Program-made: the position numbers and the translations under genes
Origin: Erodium maritimum
Taxonomy: Eukaryota; Streptophyta; Magnoliopsida; Geraniales; Geraniaceae
Direction of reading: 5' to 3'
Assembly (NCBI GenBank): GCA_963921825.1
Contig: OY997593.1
Location: forward strand, 53,800,039 to 53,864,038
DNA length: 64,000 nt
In this document: piece by piece, positions 22,801 through 33,270 of the stretch
How positions within the stretch are numbered: the first letter of the stretch is position 1
How the letters are laid out: each line of letters begins with the position of its first letter
Notes under the pieces: generated by a model
The model's database searches: none
What the model saw: only the letters and a program-made list of their open reading frames with translations
Told to the model about the DNA's origin: nothing

Positions 22801-23016
22801 GCTGCTTTGGTGATAGTGATCAATGGTTATCTTTTGATGGATTTTTTTATTTCTGAAGTGAAAGGAGTGTTGTTCGGTCTCATTGCCTGCTTAGTCACAG
22901 TTGCATATGTAGTGTTTATCATTTATCTAGTCCTGCGTGGTGGTGCCCAATCATCCTCAGATTGGTTGAGCCTTGAACTCACTAGGAGGTTTAGCTACAC
23001 AGGAAATGGAGTGTGA
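19867..23016 (+). CDS. NRAMP: NRAMP-family divalent metal transporter (NRAMP2/3/4-like), four exons
   Basis: NRAMP proteins are proton-coupled importers of Fe2+, Mn2+ and similar ions; the closest plant group by memory (Arabidopsis NRAMP3/4) exports metals from the vacuole. Exons are read as 19867-20447, 21061-21197, 21285-21937 and 22783-23016. All introns are GT-AG (GTAAGT, GTAGAA, GTAAGC donors; CAG, TAG, TAG acceptors) and phases are consistent. They join to 1,605 bases encoding 534 residues, a little longer than the usual ~510. Metal-site motifs are intact: DPGN at residues 87-90 (first membrane helix) and MPHN at 263-266 (sixth). The acidic N-terminus contains EANRLL, a possible ExxxLL tonoplast-sorting signal as described for NRAMP3/4. 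ATG 19867 is the first ATG after the TATA box. No lesion is seen. Confidence 0.93.
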
Positions 23017-23400
23017 AGTCAGATGTACCTTTGTTAGAATTAGAAACATCAAATACCAGTCATTGTGCAGTTCTTCGAGCAAGCAGTTCATCGTAACATG
23101 AAGATCATGCACCGGCTCTTACAAAAGTTGAAGCAATCTAGCAGTGTAATCAATCATCTCTAACTTGAGGGCACAAGTGAACTTACAACTTGACGTGTTT
23201 TGGATCCTATACTCATAGTTGCGTCCTGTGCACAGTTGAGCTAGTTAATGGGTGTAGAAGAGATTGTGTAGAGTTTTTATTAAGTTTACCAGTGTTAGTT
23301 TGTTCTTTGTTGTAACATCACATTGTGTATCATAGGCAAACTGTCATTTTTGCTTCTGAAAATTGAGTGATATAATACAAAATAAACCGAGTTTTGCTGA
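23017..23400 (+). other. Probable 3' UTR of the NRAMP gene
   Basis: Non-coding, moderately T-rich sequence. An AATACAAAATAAACC stretch near 23375-23390 could serve as a plant near-upstream polyadenylation element. The exact end cannot be fixed without transcripts. Confidence 0.4.
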
Positions 23401-23894
23401 TCGGTAAGCTTTCTAACTTTGTCACTTCTTTTTTAAATACTTTTTGCTTATTGATTTTTTCCGGATTGGATTGCACTGCACGCTAATTTATTGCTCTGGG
23501 AAACAATAATATTGAAGGTGAAAGGCTTACTGTTGGGTTTTGGTTTAGATATTCATTATTATCTGTCCGCTCTCCACTCTTAGTTTTGATTGAATTTGGC
23601 CATGGATGGTCTTTTGAATCCGAAACTCAGCTCAAACCCCGTAAGGCAAGCAGTTGGTATCGGTGTTGTGTCATTAAAAGCATCTCCAGTGATGGACGGT
23701 ACGTTAGTGGATTGGTGCTGGTGGTAAGGTCACCAACCGCGCTATCTGCTGACTGATACAATATTGTAAAGAAAAAAAACTTGTTTTTTTGCTTCCAACT
23801 TTGTAACTGATTTTTTTTTTGTTTCAACCGACTGATAGGATTGTTTTAATATATTAGGTGTTTCCATCAGCAACCTTGTTAAGAACGGGAGGGA

Positions 23895-24510
23895 TTGTGC
23901 TTTATGAGGATCTCATCGACGGCGTCTTACGCTGAACAAGGTGAGAGGGATCTATTAGCTAATAGACGATCACCAAGATCCTTAGATGAAGCGTTGGAAT
24001 CCCCAAAATTGAATTTCAAACGAGGTATGGAAGTTGCAGTCAATCAAGTATCTCAATATTCAAATCCTTCAGAGGTGATTGAGTATCTAGAGGATGCACA
24101 AGCTGGCTTGCTTCCAACAATAGTTGTGGTTGCAGCGGTAAGTTACACACCTCTCGCCCCTGTTCGTGAGGAGTTTGTTTCAAATTTATTTGACAAAACC
24201 AGATTGTCCAATTCAAGTCGTTGTGGCATTAGAAAGAGGGACAAAACCAACTTGTCCATTAGCTCTAGATCTTGTCTTTTATGCAAACCATATAGCGTCG
24301 GAGCCGTGTCCAAGTTTTTCGACAATAGGTCTAGGTTCTAAATTGGCGGTCAACATTGAGTCAACTCAGTTGGGTGAAGAAGGGAGTATTGCAGCTCCGG
24401 GTGCACCTGGCCTTGTTTTGATTGCACCTCAAATTCAAGATGAGGATCTCGAACGTGCCATGCCAGCTTTGGAAGTGGAGTTCCCCACTATTCATCAAAG
24501 TTTCGCATAA
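23895..24510 (+). pseudogene. Unrecognised coding-like fragment in two frames
   Basis: I do not recognise this gene. One frame from 23895 reads sensibly to about 24138 (phrases RSLDEALESP, SNPSEVIEYLEDAQAGLLP, IVVVAA). A second frame from about 24166 to TAA at 24508-24510 also reads like protein (ALERGTKPTCPLALDLVF, GLGSKLAVN, APGAPGLVLIAPQ). Between them, at 24139, is GTAAGT, so either a splice donor or a frameshift separates the halves; no good acceptor was found before 24200. Composition is protein-like, without low complexity or membrane helices. It may be a retroelement gag-like fragment or a broken host gene. No start with gene-like context is visible. Confidence 0.35.
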
Positions 24511-27128
24511 GTTGTGAGCTCGGTTATGCTCAAACTAAACAAAGGTTGACCCCCACAACATATGTTCGTTCCTCCCTATTTGGTGTAACGAATGATTTAT
24601 TGGACGACTGACTCACTCTCTTAGTGGAGAGAGATATAATTCAGTCTCAATCCAATGCTATTTAATCGAGCATTTCCGATCTTTGGGACTCATGGGGTAG
24701 TGATCGTATTAGTGACCCGATGCCGAGTTATGAAGATGAGGATTGTTACGAGTAAAAGTCTATAAGTTGATCGTAATCGACCTTTACTGTTACGCCAATT
24801 GCTCTTTATGTTGCTTGATTTTGCGTCTTAGAACGATTTTCCTATGGTTTAGGACAATGCCATTTTTTAGTTCTCATAGATTGAGCTCATTTTGTAATCG
24901 TTTTATTGATCTTCTTGACCTTTTGGATCCTCTCATCCTTGGAGAGTATATCTCTTTTTATAAGCGAATTATTATTAGCAATCGACATGTAGAAAAAAGA
25001 ATTTGATGCAAGAGAGGTATCCCCAAGACGGAGTCTCTCTCGCAAGACCAAAACGGTTCACAAAGAGCAACCACAAAACAACCAAACAAAACATCAAACA
25101 CCACAGTCCAATAGATTGAACAATCCAAAAACAAAACAACACAACAAAATAAATCGCCACAACCTCAATTTGAGGCACCCAACAACCCGCGCCTCCTCTT
25201 AACCACCAAACACCACCCTAGGTCTCTCTTCTAGTCCTCAAAAGTGACCCCTCTACGTAAAGAACTAGAATTCCAACACACTCTAAAAGAATGATACTTG
25301 TTCTTTGCTATCACCCCATCCACTGTGACCAGAACCCAGGTAAAAACAGCACCATTACTGACCAATCAAATGTGTCACATCACAAAATATCCCACATGAA
25401 TCCACCCTTCCTACTATGACCGCGAGCACAAACCCTTCCACCAATCCCATATATCACGAGACCGGACCAACAAACTTACACTACTGAAAAACTTTTCCCC
25501 AAACTTTACAATAATAATCACAATACAACAGAAGATGATAACATGTTGATGATGACGAGATAAAATTGGCACATACATTATAGAGTAGTGATTTGCACAT
25601 ATTTTTTTTTATTAAGGTAGCAAGCTGAAATTTTTCATTAAAAAACAATGCACATACATATTGTAACCAATAAATATTTGCAAGAATATAAAATTTATAT
25701 TTAAACTATTAAATCATTGTTTTATGATAACTAATTGATAAGAAGGATAAAAAACTAATGTTCGAATCTATAGCCCTACTGGCTTCTCTTTTTTCTCCTT
25801 GTTACTACGTCGCCCAAACCTCACGCCACCACCGTTGATGGTGACGACAACCATCGATTGTCTACTCTCTCCTCACTGAACCAATCACTAAGCAATATTA
25901 ACCATCATGCCTTGGAACAACGGATTTGGCGACATCTACAGGTCGTTAATCAACCTATCCTCAAGCCCCGACTTCTAGCGATCTCAACAACCCTTCACTC
26001 ACTATCCCCGATGGTCGTCTCCCTCCCCTTGCAACACACCTCCACTAGAATACGGGACTCAACGTTTCTCCTACAGTACCCAAAGAAGCACGACCTCAAG
26101 CTTCGTCTCTCTCGTCTTTTTCATGATCTTGTCCCCGATCTTTACCACCACCGTACCCCATCGGATCATTCTACCACAACCCGAGTCCACCCTCCTACTA
26201 CACCAATCAACCCAACCCAAACTTGAGTTCTACCGGACAACCCATCACCCATGGCCGCTCCCTAGCGATCTCCTTTGTTCTCAACCCGCCATCACAACCA
26301 CCAGTTTTCTCCCATCCTATAACATATTTACCCTACTATTTTCACTAAGAACATGGAGATGACCCGATCATAGCTCGACCAAATCCATCCCTGGCAACTT
26401 CGATTAGGGTCGGAAAAATAAAAACAGATGTGGCCCTGGATCAAGCAGCTATGATGAATGAAGATACAAGTGCAACATATGAGGGAGAGGCTCAACTAGA
26501 CAATGTGTTTGGAGTTGAACTATACAGACACTTCCTAGATGGAATAATTATTGACGGGCTCCCATGCAGTACTTACTCTCAATTTCATTGATGGGTCTAA
26601 TGAGAGTGAAAGCAATGGAGGGTTGAGGGATTGGCTGGAGTGGAATGCCGATGATGCGTTATATGGAGGACTAGTACCGGTAGGTCGCTCACTCCTGACA
26701 AAGGTATATCGGGACGAATTCCTAAAGGATTGGGAACCCCGCACGATTATCACGAAACAAACGGTCCTAGGGAAACATGAGACGGGATCTGCAGAGCAGA
26801 CTCGCCAAGAGAAATTATTGACCCGTTGTGAAACAGAGTGTGTGCGTGCAAGCCAAACCTCTGGCCCTCCCACTTCCGGGAGTTCTCCCTGACTACCCGT
26901 GCAACACACAAGTTATCTATATTCATGGGCGTCCGGTTGAGTTAGGAAATGGGGTGCAACCTCCTAGTATCGCCCCAAAAGCAGAAGTTTGTCTCCTTTT
27001 TATTTTTCCTGTTATAGTCGAGTACTTTGTTACATGGTTGAGCATCCCACGCCTACGGGCTACGGGTTAGGACACCGGCTCACCCTTATGAATTTCTATT
27101 CGTTGTGTCAATTTTTTTTATAAGAAGG
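24511..27128. other. Intergenic, no recognised gene
   Basis: Short ORFs (for example 25858-26226 and 26551-26892 on +) show no recognised domain and no splice or promoter context. 24980-25640 contains A-rich/T-rich stretches that may be old LINE tails. 27124-27128 (GAAGG) is the target site of the next solo LTR. Confidence 0.45.
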
Positions 27129-30124
27129 TGTAAGAACCGCCCCCGGTCGATCCCGGTAAAGCCGGCGAATTCTAACCAAGTTTGACTTTTGGCCGGAAAA
27201 GTCAACCGAAGACTCAGGAAGTCATTCGGGACATTTACAGGGCCCAAAAAGCTTAGCCGTCATCACGGTTAGCTTAGTTGGGTCATTTCCTTCAGTTTGA
27301 CTGTAATTTTGTAACGGTCAATTTCTGGTCAAACTTGGACTTTATATCGACTTTCCCGAATAAAATTGGACTGTTGGAATTCTAATAATTTAAAGTGGCT
27401 CCCACAATGCCACATGGCATTGGAGCCTTGGATGAGAAGAAAAGGAGTTGAAATGACCTCTTGACCCTCCCTAAGGGCTCTAAAAGGATAAAACTAGCAA
27501 GGTGCTTTTGGTCATTTAACTTGTAGGTCAGTTAAGGCATTTGTTGGACACAAATTCAGCATTTCCCTTCATTTTGCAGCAGAGAAATTCTAAAGGGAGA
27601 GAAGAGAGAAGCTCTTGGCTTGAGCAAGAAGAAAGAGAGCAAATAGGAGATTTTTGGCTCATATTTCCACAATTTCTCCTTCCCAAGCTTGCTAGCTTCA
27701 TCTCCTACACATCCTCAAGGTATGAATGCTCTAAACTTCTCATTCCATCCACTTTCAATCTATGGGTTTTGTGGGTTTTTGGCTTAAAGTTGAAGAACTA
27801 GCTTTGTGGTTGTTACTTGGAGAAGAAGTAGTGAAGTAGGTTGTTTGGATTGTGTTTTGGTTGAAGTTTTGATGAACCCATTGAGGGTGTTGATGTTGGG
27901 TAACTTTGGATGAACATTTTTGAGTTAGAAGGACTTGGAAATGTGGTTTTTGATTTGATTTTCATGAAACTCGAGCTGGGGAGGAAAGGGGAAGAACCTG
28001 GACTGGTTTGATACGGAGCGTGACCCGGACCGGGCCCTGTGCTGGCACGGCAGGCTGCACGGAACGGGACAGGTACCGGCACGGCGTGCTGCGCGGAACG
28101 GGCGTGAGTCCGGCACGTAACCTCGCACGGTCCGTGTCAGACTCCGGGCCGGTACGCCGCACGGTCCGTGCTGGTTCTCGGGCCGGACTGTGATACAGTC
28201 CGTGCCAGGTTCAGGCACGGCCTGTGCTACGGTCAGGGCCACCTTCCGGATCAGAACCCCAGAACCAAAAACCCTTCCTTTTAGCCCATTTCGATTCCTA
28301 AATCATTTCTTAAACCTTATTTCCATTACTTGAGTACTGTTCTATATTTTGGGAAGAAGAACATCGTTGAGTTATTAACTTTGGTCTTATTGTGGTCTAA
28401 GACCGTGTTACCGAGCAAGGAAGGAAGGAAGAACTTGGGCCCGAGCTAGAAGAACGAAGATCACGCCGGAACCCGTGTGAAGAACGGAGTTGTGACTACC
28501 GAGTTTGACAACAGAGTTTAGAGGATTACCAAGAGGTAGGGAAAGTATTAACTTCTTATTTAAACGCTTAGTATGCATGTTAGGGTAATAAAATCGGAAA
28601 GGTCCTAGAATTGCTTATAGGATGTGAATAACTAGAGTAATCGTCTTTCAATTATTAATAAATGGATGTGTCTAGAATGCATGCTTAGGATGAGACTAAC
28701 TAGTGTAACTCGCTTTCAATACTTGGGAATTGATTTACTGGTAGAGAGGCCGTGATGAGCCCTCGGATTAGTTGTTGTGCTAGGTTCACATAGTTGGTTG
28801 CTAGTTATTAGGGTAATCAAGAGTCTAATGAAACTAGTTTAATTTTATGTTTGATTGGTTGAATGTTTACTTGCTTGGTTGAGTGATTACGTGTTGAATT
28901 ACTTGTTGATTGAACGGATGATCGAGTATGACTGGTTGTGCCAAGGGGTACAATCAGGTGATCGATGTATCGATGGTTCGTGACAGGTAAGTATACGGTA
29001 AGTGTGGAGTGTTATTGGATGTCTTTGCTGTGATGATAGCGTGATTTGAGAAGTGTTTATTGATGGATGAAGTATAGTGTATTTTTCCTTATTCTTATTC
29101 TTGAAATGTTTGGTTGTTCGGTTCGGTACTACACCGGGGGGGGGGGGGGGGGTAGGGTAATCCGGTGGTGTTGTGGTCAGTGGTGGTTGGCAGATACTGT
29201 GGGATGTTGGTTGAGTATTGGAGCCTGAGGGCATTGGTTACTGGATTTTATGAGGATTGATTATTGGAGCCTGAGGGCATTGGTTATGGGACCCTACGGG
29301 GCAGTTGGATGGATTACTTCGCGAGAGATGGTTACTGTGGTTTCACCCAAGTGTACGCGTCCTACGAGAGCACTACCTTGGTTCCCTATGACATATGGTC
29401 CTTTGGAGGCATTTCCGAGAATTCCGATGATAAGCGCCCATTTGGGATTGTTTCCGGTGCCCCGACGCATGTGCCTCCTCTGGACCGAGGGAAAATATGA
29501 TATGATATGGGTACTCTGGTGGATCGGAATGATGGGAACCGAGGTGATCCCAGAATCTATCCATGGATCGGAGGCTTGAGAAAGCAAGTGGTTGGCGTGA
29601 TATCAATTACTCCCATTTTAATCGTTATGATACATTATAATATTTCTATAGAACCTTTCAAGTTACTGTTAGCTTTAAGAGTACGATGCTTATCTTGTTC
29701 TATCCGGTTTATTTAATATTTCATTGTTAATCGTATTATATCGTTATTTGAGTTATCTGTTTAAGCAGTACAATATTGATCTAAGGGTTGAGTTGTTAAG
29801 ATTTTTCCTACTGAGCATAAGCTCACCCCCTTTGGTTTCTTACTGCTTTACAGGCGTACCTGATGTCTAGTGAGTTCGAGGCTCGGGAGCTTTTGGACGT
29901 CTTGGGGTTTATTTTAGAGTTATGTTGGTCGTGTGTACTAAAGATCATTTATCTTACTCTTTATGTTGAGCTGTGACTCATTGGAGATTTTGAACTTTTA
30001 CTGAGGTTGATTTGAGAAAGTTTATCTTGTTATTTTAAAGGTTTATGTCAGTTATTTATTGCTTTTCTACTTGTATTTCTGGTCACGTCTCGAGTCCGGT
30101 TAAAACCGGATTTGGGACGTGACA
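27129..30124 (+). mobile_element. Solo LTR of the Tekay-like family (2,996 bp)
   Basis: Starts TGTAAGAACCGCC, ends GGGACGTGACA, and is flanked by GAAGG at 27124-27128 and 30125-30129. There is no internal region, so it is a solo LTR left by recombination between two LTRs. It is the same family as the chromovirus LTR at 4846 by shared start, end and middle (the 28560-29860 stretch is close in sequence). Landmarks: GC-rich hairpin block 28010-28250 with CACGG/CCGTG dyads, donor-like GAG/GTAGGG at 28536, 17 G at 29136-29152, dyad near 29808-29821, and acceptor-like CTTTACAG ending at 29853. Confidence 0.93.
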
Positions 30125-30711
30125 GAAGGTATATTAAAAATGCATTTTTTCTTCTTCTTCAGGAAATGAGATACTTTATTAATAATAAACTTAGCGGGTG
30201 TAAAAGCATGTAAATGATCTGTGTGACCAATTCATATATGCATGTAAATGACCTATGATCAAAAATTAAGGTACCTGGATTGACATTTTTAAACATTGAA
30301 TAGTTTATCGTTCATGGTCAATACTCAGAGTTAGGTTTTTACATTTAAGATTGTAAAAAAATAAAAAGGGATAATTTTACTGAATGGAAGAAGAAGGATT
30401 ATGTGGGTAGTGGATATATGGAAGAAAATAGATTATTACATGAGTGATGAATGGATGGAAGAAAAGGGATTGTGTAAGGGTACTTAAATGAAATGTGTAT
30501 AGGGGATTGAAAATAGATAACGTGATTTTGAAAATTTGATTATTAGTGAGGAGTATTATAGACTTTTTAGGTGTTTTGAATAGAAAATTAACTAAAATGA
30601 TTCAACTGAAAATATGGGTAGTAGATTTAAAAAAAACGAGCGAACTAAAAATCTCCCAAAAATTAATGATGATTGTAATAATTTAAAATCACTTTGTAAA
30701 ATTTCTTACTT
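30125..30711. other. AT-rich intergenic
   Basis: No ORF, transposon end or RNA gene recognised. 30125-30129 is the right target duplication of the solo LTR and 30695-30711 is the left target duplication of the next insertion. Confidence 0.5.
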
Positions 30712-31532
30712 TTTTTGAAACGGGAAAGAGGTATTGTATTACGATATCATATCATGCTTACAAAAAGGAACATAACAGTCCCGAATATCAAATTTCTGTC
30801 AAAACCGGTCGTAGCCCGTCAGGCGCTCATGGTTCCATACGTGAAGTCTGCTTTGTCTCGCAGATCCAAACTCAAGAGGTCCTCGATCCAAAGTTACAAA
30901 AAAATAATAAATCAAAGTCCTAAACTTATTTAGCCAAAATATTATTCGATCTAAAACAGTGAAACCTACTAGAGAATTAGCCTTTAGTACAGATTCCCCG
31001 AGACCTCCCTGCTGCAAAAGATTGTTCGGGGTTGAGAGTCCCGATTTCGGACCGTCCCTCATCCCGGATCCCATATCCATCGAGGGAGCGGACCCATGCC
31101 GGCGAGGGGTGACCCTGGGGCGGGAGGCCGTTGCAGATGGAAGACGGCGCGTGGAGCCTGTATTCGGGAGAACGGCAGGGGGGCCACAATGGCTACTGGC
31201 TCGAGGGCGGGACCGGTCCGGCGACACAGGATCGGTAGCGCGAGACGAGGGAGAGGCCGTGGAACGGATTGAACCATAGGCGGCGACCTGCGGAGGTAGA
31301 CTGGCTGCAAAAAAAGACAACAAATAAAACCCATAAAAGGGTAAATTGGAACCAATCCATAGGTGAACCCGTCAAGGGTAACCGGAAAAAGTGGACAGAG
31401 CACTTTGAGTCAAGAGCTTCAGGAGTTTTAGTGGTGGAAAAAGAGGAGGGAAGAGAGGAGGCTGCGCAGAAAGAGCGCACCCCCCTGTTAGGGTTTTTAC
31501 TCAGAAAAAATTAATAGCCTCAACTCTTAGAG
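30712..31532 (-). mobile_element. Non-LTR retrotransposed insertion (LINE-like or processed copy)
   Basis: Flanked by the perfect 17-bp duplication TGTAAAATTTCTTACTT at 30695-30711 and 31533-31549. The minus-strand sequence ends in an A-run abutting the left copy (T-run on +). A long, variable duplication plus 3' A-tail is the hallmark of target-primed reverse transcription. The ~820-bp body is GC-rich at its 5' part on the minus strand, beginning near a CCCTAA and pyrimidine-rich stretch that looks like an mRNA or LINE 5' leader. It has a ~174-codon minus-strand ORF (31323-30799) without recognised domain. No reverse transcriptase is present, so it is a truncated or internally deleted LINE, a SINE-like unit or a processed pseudogene; I cannot tell which. 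Confidence 0.75.
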
Positions 31533-31915
31533 TGTAAAATTTCTTACTTAAAAGAAGGTTTTGAAAGATAACATATGCATAATATTTCTTTTGACAAAGG
31601 GGATGGTATATTATATTGTCGCTAATAGTAATTTCCTTTGATCAATATTTATTTGAGCTAGAACAATGGTTATTTTTGGTTAAACAAAAGGATCTTTACA
31701 CAATCTATTTAATAAAAACAGAGTATAATATTATATATATTCAAAAGAGGAAAGTCAAAATCATGCTAATCTTGGACTCCAAGTAACTCGATTTGAGGTA
31801 ATTGGCTAAAATTCGATTGGAGGTAATTCCCAAAAATAATTTGCTGTCCTCTCCTCATTATTGCAGAACACTTGTTGTGAGAGAACACTAAAAGCCGTCC
31901 GATAACGTATAACCA

Positions 31916-31936
31916 GAGAGAGAGAGAGAGAGCGAG
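31916..31936 (+). repeat. (GA)n tract in the F-box gene leader
   Basis: An AG-repeat run lies about 30-50 bases before the start codon. GA-rich 5' leaders are common in plant genes and can bind BPC/GAGA-type factors (known for the class; inferred here). Confidence 0.6.
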
Positions 31937-31963
31937 AGATCAGGAGCTAGAGAAAGATGAGCA

Positions 31964-33270
31964 ATGGCTTGTTTAGCGATGGCGAAGAGAACCAGAATGG
32001 AGATAGTTCGCACGACTGAGGAGAGAGCGGTGATCATACAAGAGACGAGGAATTGGGAGAAAGTGCCCAAACAATGCCTCGTAAACATATTCCGGAGGCT
32101 GGATATGGCGTCCATGGTTCTCGACGTCCCCTTCGTCTGCAAATCTTGGTACAGTGCAGCCTTAGACCCTCTCTGTTGGCACAACCTCAACTTCCCCGAC
32201 TTCGGCCGATCCGCCGATTTCTTCTTCCCCAAATCACCCTCAGCAGCCGCCCAAGCGTGGCGCCTCTTGTTCACTTACAACTTCTGTTACGAGGACAGTT
32301 ACGACAAGTTCATCAAACAGGTCGTCGACCACAGCCAAGGACTCGCCACTTCCCTAAACCCTCCTACCAATTGCAGTTCACATGCCTTAACCTACATCTC
32401 CCAAAGGTAACCACTTGCTTATCCTTTTTTTTATAAGCTCAGTTTTTTGCTAGAAAAGATACTCTCCGAGTAGGATAATATTTAGGAGGCAAGCCTCAAG
32501 ATTACAAGGGAGCAGGCTCGAAAGGAAAAAAAAGTCTTAAACGTTGGACAACATCTTCTAAAAAATCAACCAAAAACTACAGGTCAAAGCCCAAAAATAA
32601 ATCAACCTTCGTCGATGACCCACTCATCACCTTTCAAAAACTCATCGTTAGCCTTGGCTTGAACATGTTGACCTATAACAGCTTTTCGAGCTTGTTCGAC
32701 CTGTGTCCAGACATCAACGGGATTTACTACTCGTTCACGAGTCAAAGAACGTGCTTTTGCCTTAGACCAGTTGCTTATCCTTACTTGTTCTTCAAGGAAT
32801 TAATGATTAAAGTTGTAACTGGCAGGTGTCCGAATTTGAAGTCAATTTGCTTGAGGTCCGAGTTTATGTCTAGGCAAGGCAAAACTTTTGCAGACCTAGT
32901 TGTAAATTGGAAAGATTTGGAGGTGCTAGGGGTTGGGGGAAGTGACTTTCTGGCTGAGATTTTGACACAAATAGGGCTTCATTGTCCCAAATTTCGATCT
33001 CTGAGCTGCTCTAGTTGTAAATTATGTGTTGGGGAAGTGGCTGCAATTGTGAAGTTTCCTAGATTGAAGTACCTAAGGATACGAGAATCTGAAATATCGA
33101 GGGCAGCTCTGATGATGATACTGGAACAATGCAGGGAGCTGGAGCTACTGGAGTTGACTAAATGTGTCGGATTCATCTGGGACGCGGAGATTCACAGCCT
33201 TGCTTCTTGCATCAGGTTATTCCAATGCCGAGACTGTACAGCTCCAACAATTTCGGGTCAGTCATCATGA
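31964..33270 (+). CDS. F-box/LRR-repeat protein (At3g48880-like), two exons
   Basis: F-box proteins are the substrate receptors of SCF ubiquitin ligases, binding SKP1 through the F-box and targets through the C-terminal repeats. Exons are read as 31964-32406 and 32826-33270. The intron has a GTAACC donor and a GGCAG acceptor (419 bp), and the codon AG/G is restored across the junction, giving 295 residues. The F-box lies at about residues 30-80 (WEKVPKQCLVNIFRRL, VCKSWYSAALDPLCW). Exon 2 reads as degenerate leucine-rich repeats (CPNLKSICLRS, WKDLEVLGVGG, LKYLRIRESEISRAALMMIL, LELLELTKCVGF), resembling the Arabidopsis At3g48880 type from memory. A short upstream ATG at 31957 opens a different frame that stops after about 20 codons, so 31964 is preferred. 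No lesion is seen. Confidence 0.85.

Noticed and set aside
23680..23880. MITE start (AAAGCATCTCCAGTGATGG)
   Set aside because: Resembles common plant MITE ends, but no matching inverted end or target duplication was found within the next kilobase.
26551..26892. 113-codon + ORF left of a solo LTR, with a 124-codon ORF opposite
   Set aside because: Both strands are open, with no domain and no promoter or splice context; left as unassigned.
31957..32020. Upstream ATG as start of the F-box protein
   Set aside because: It opens another frame that stops after about 20 codons; at most an upstream ORF.
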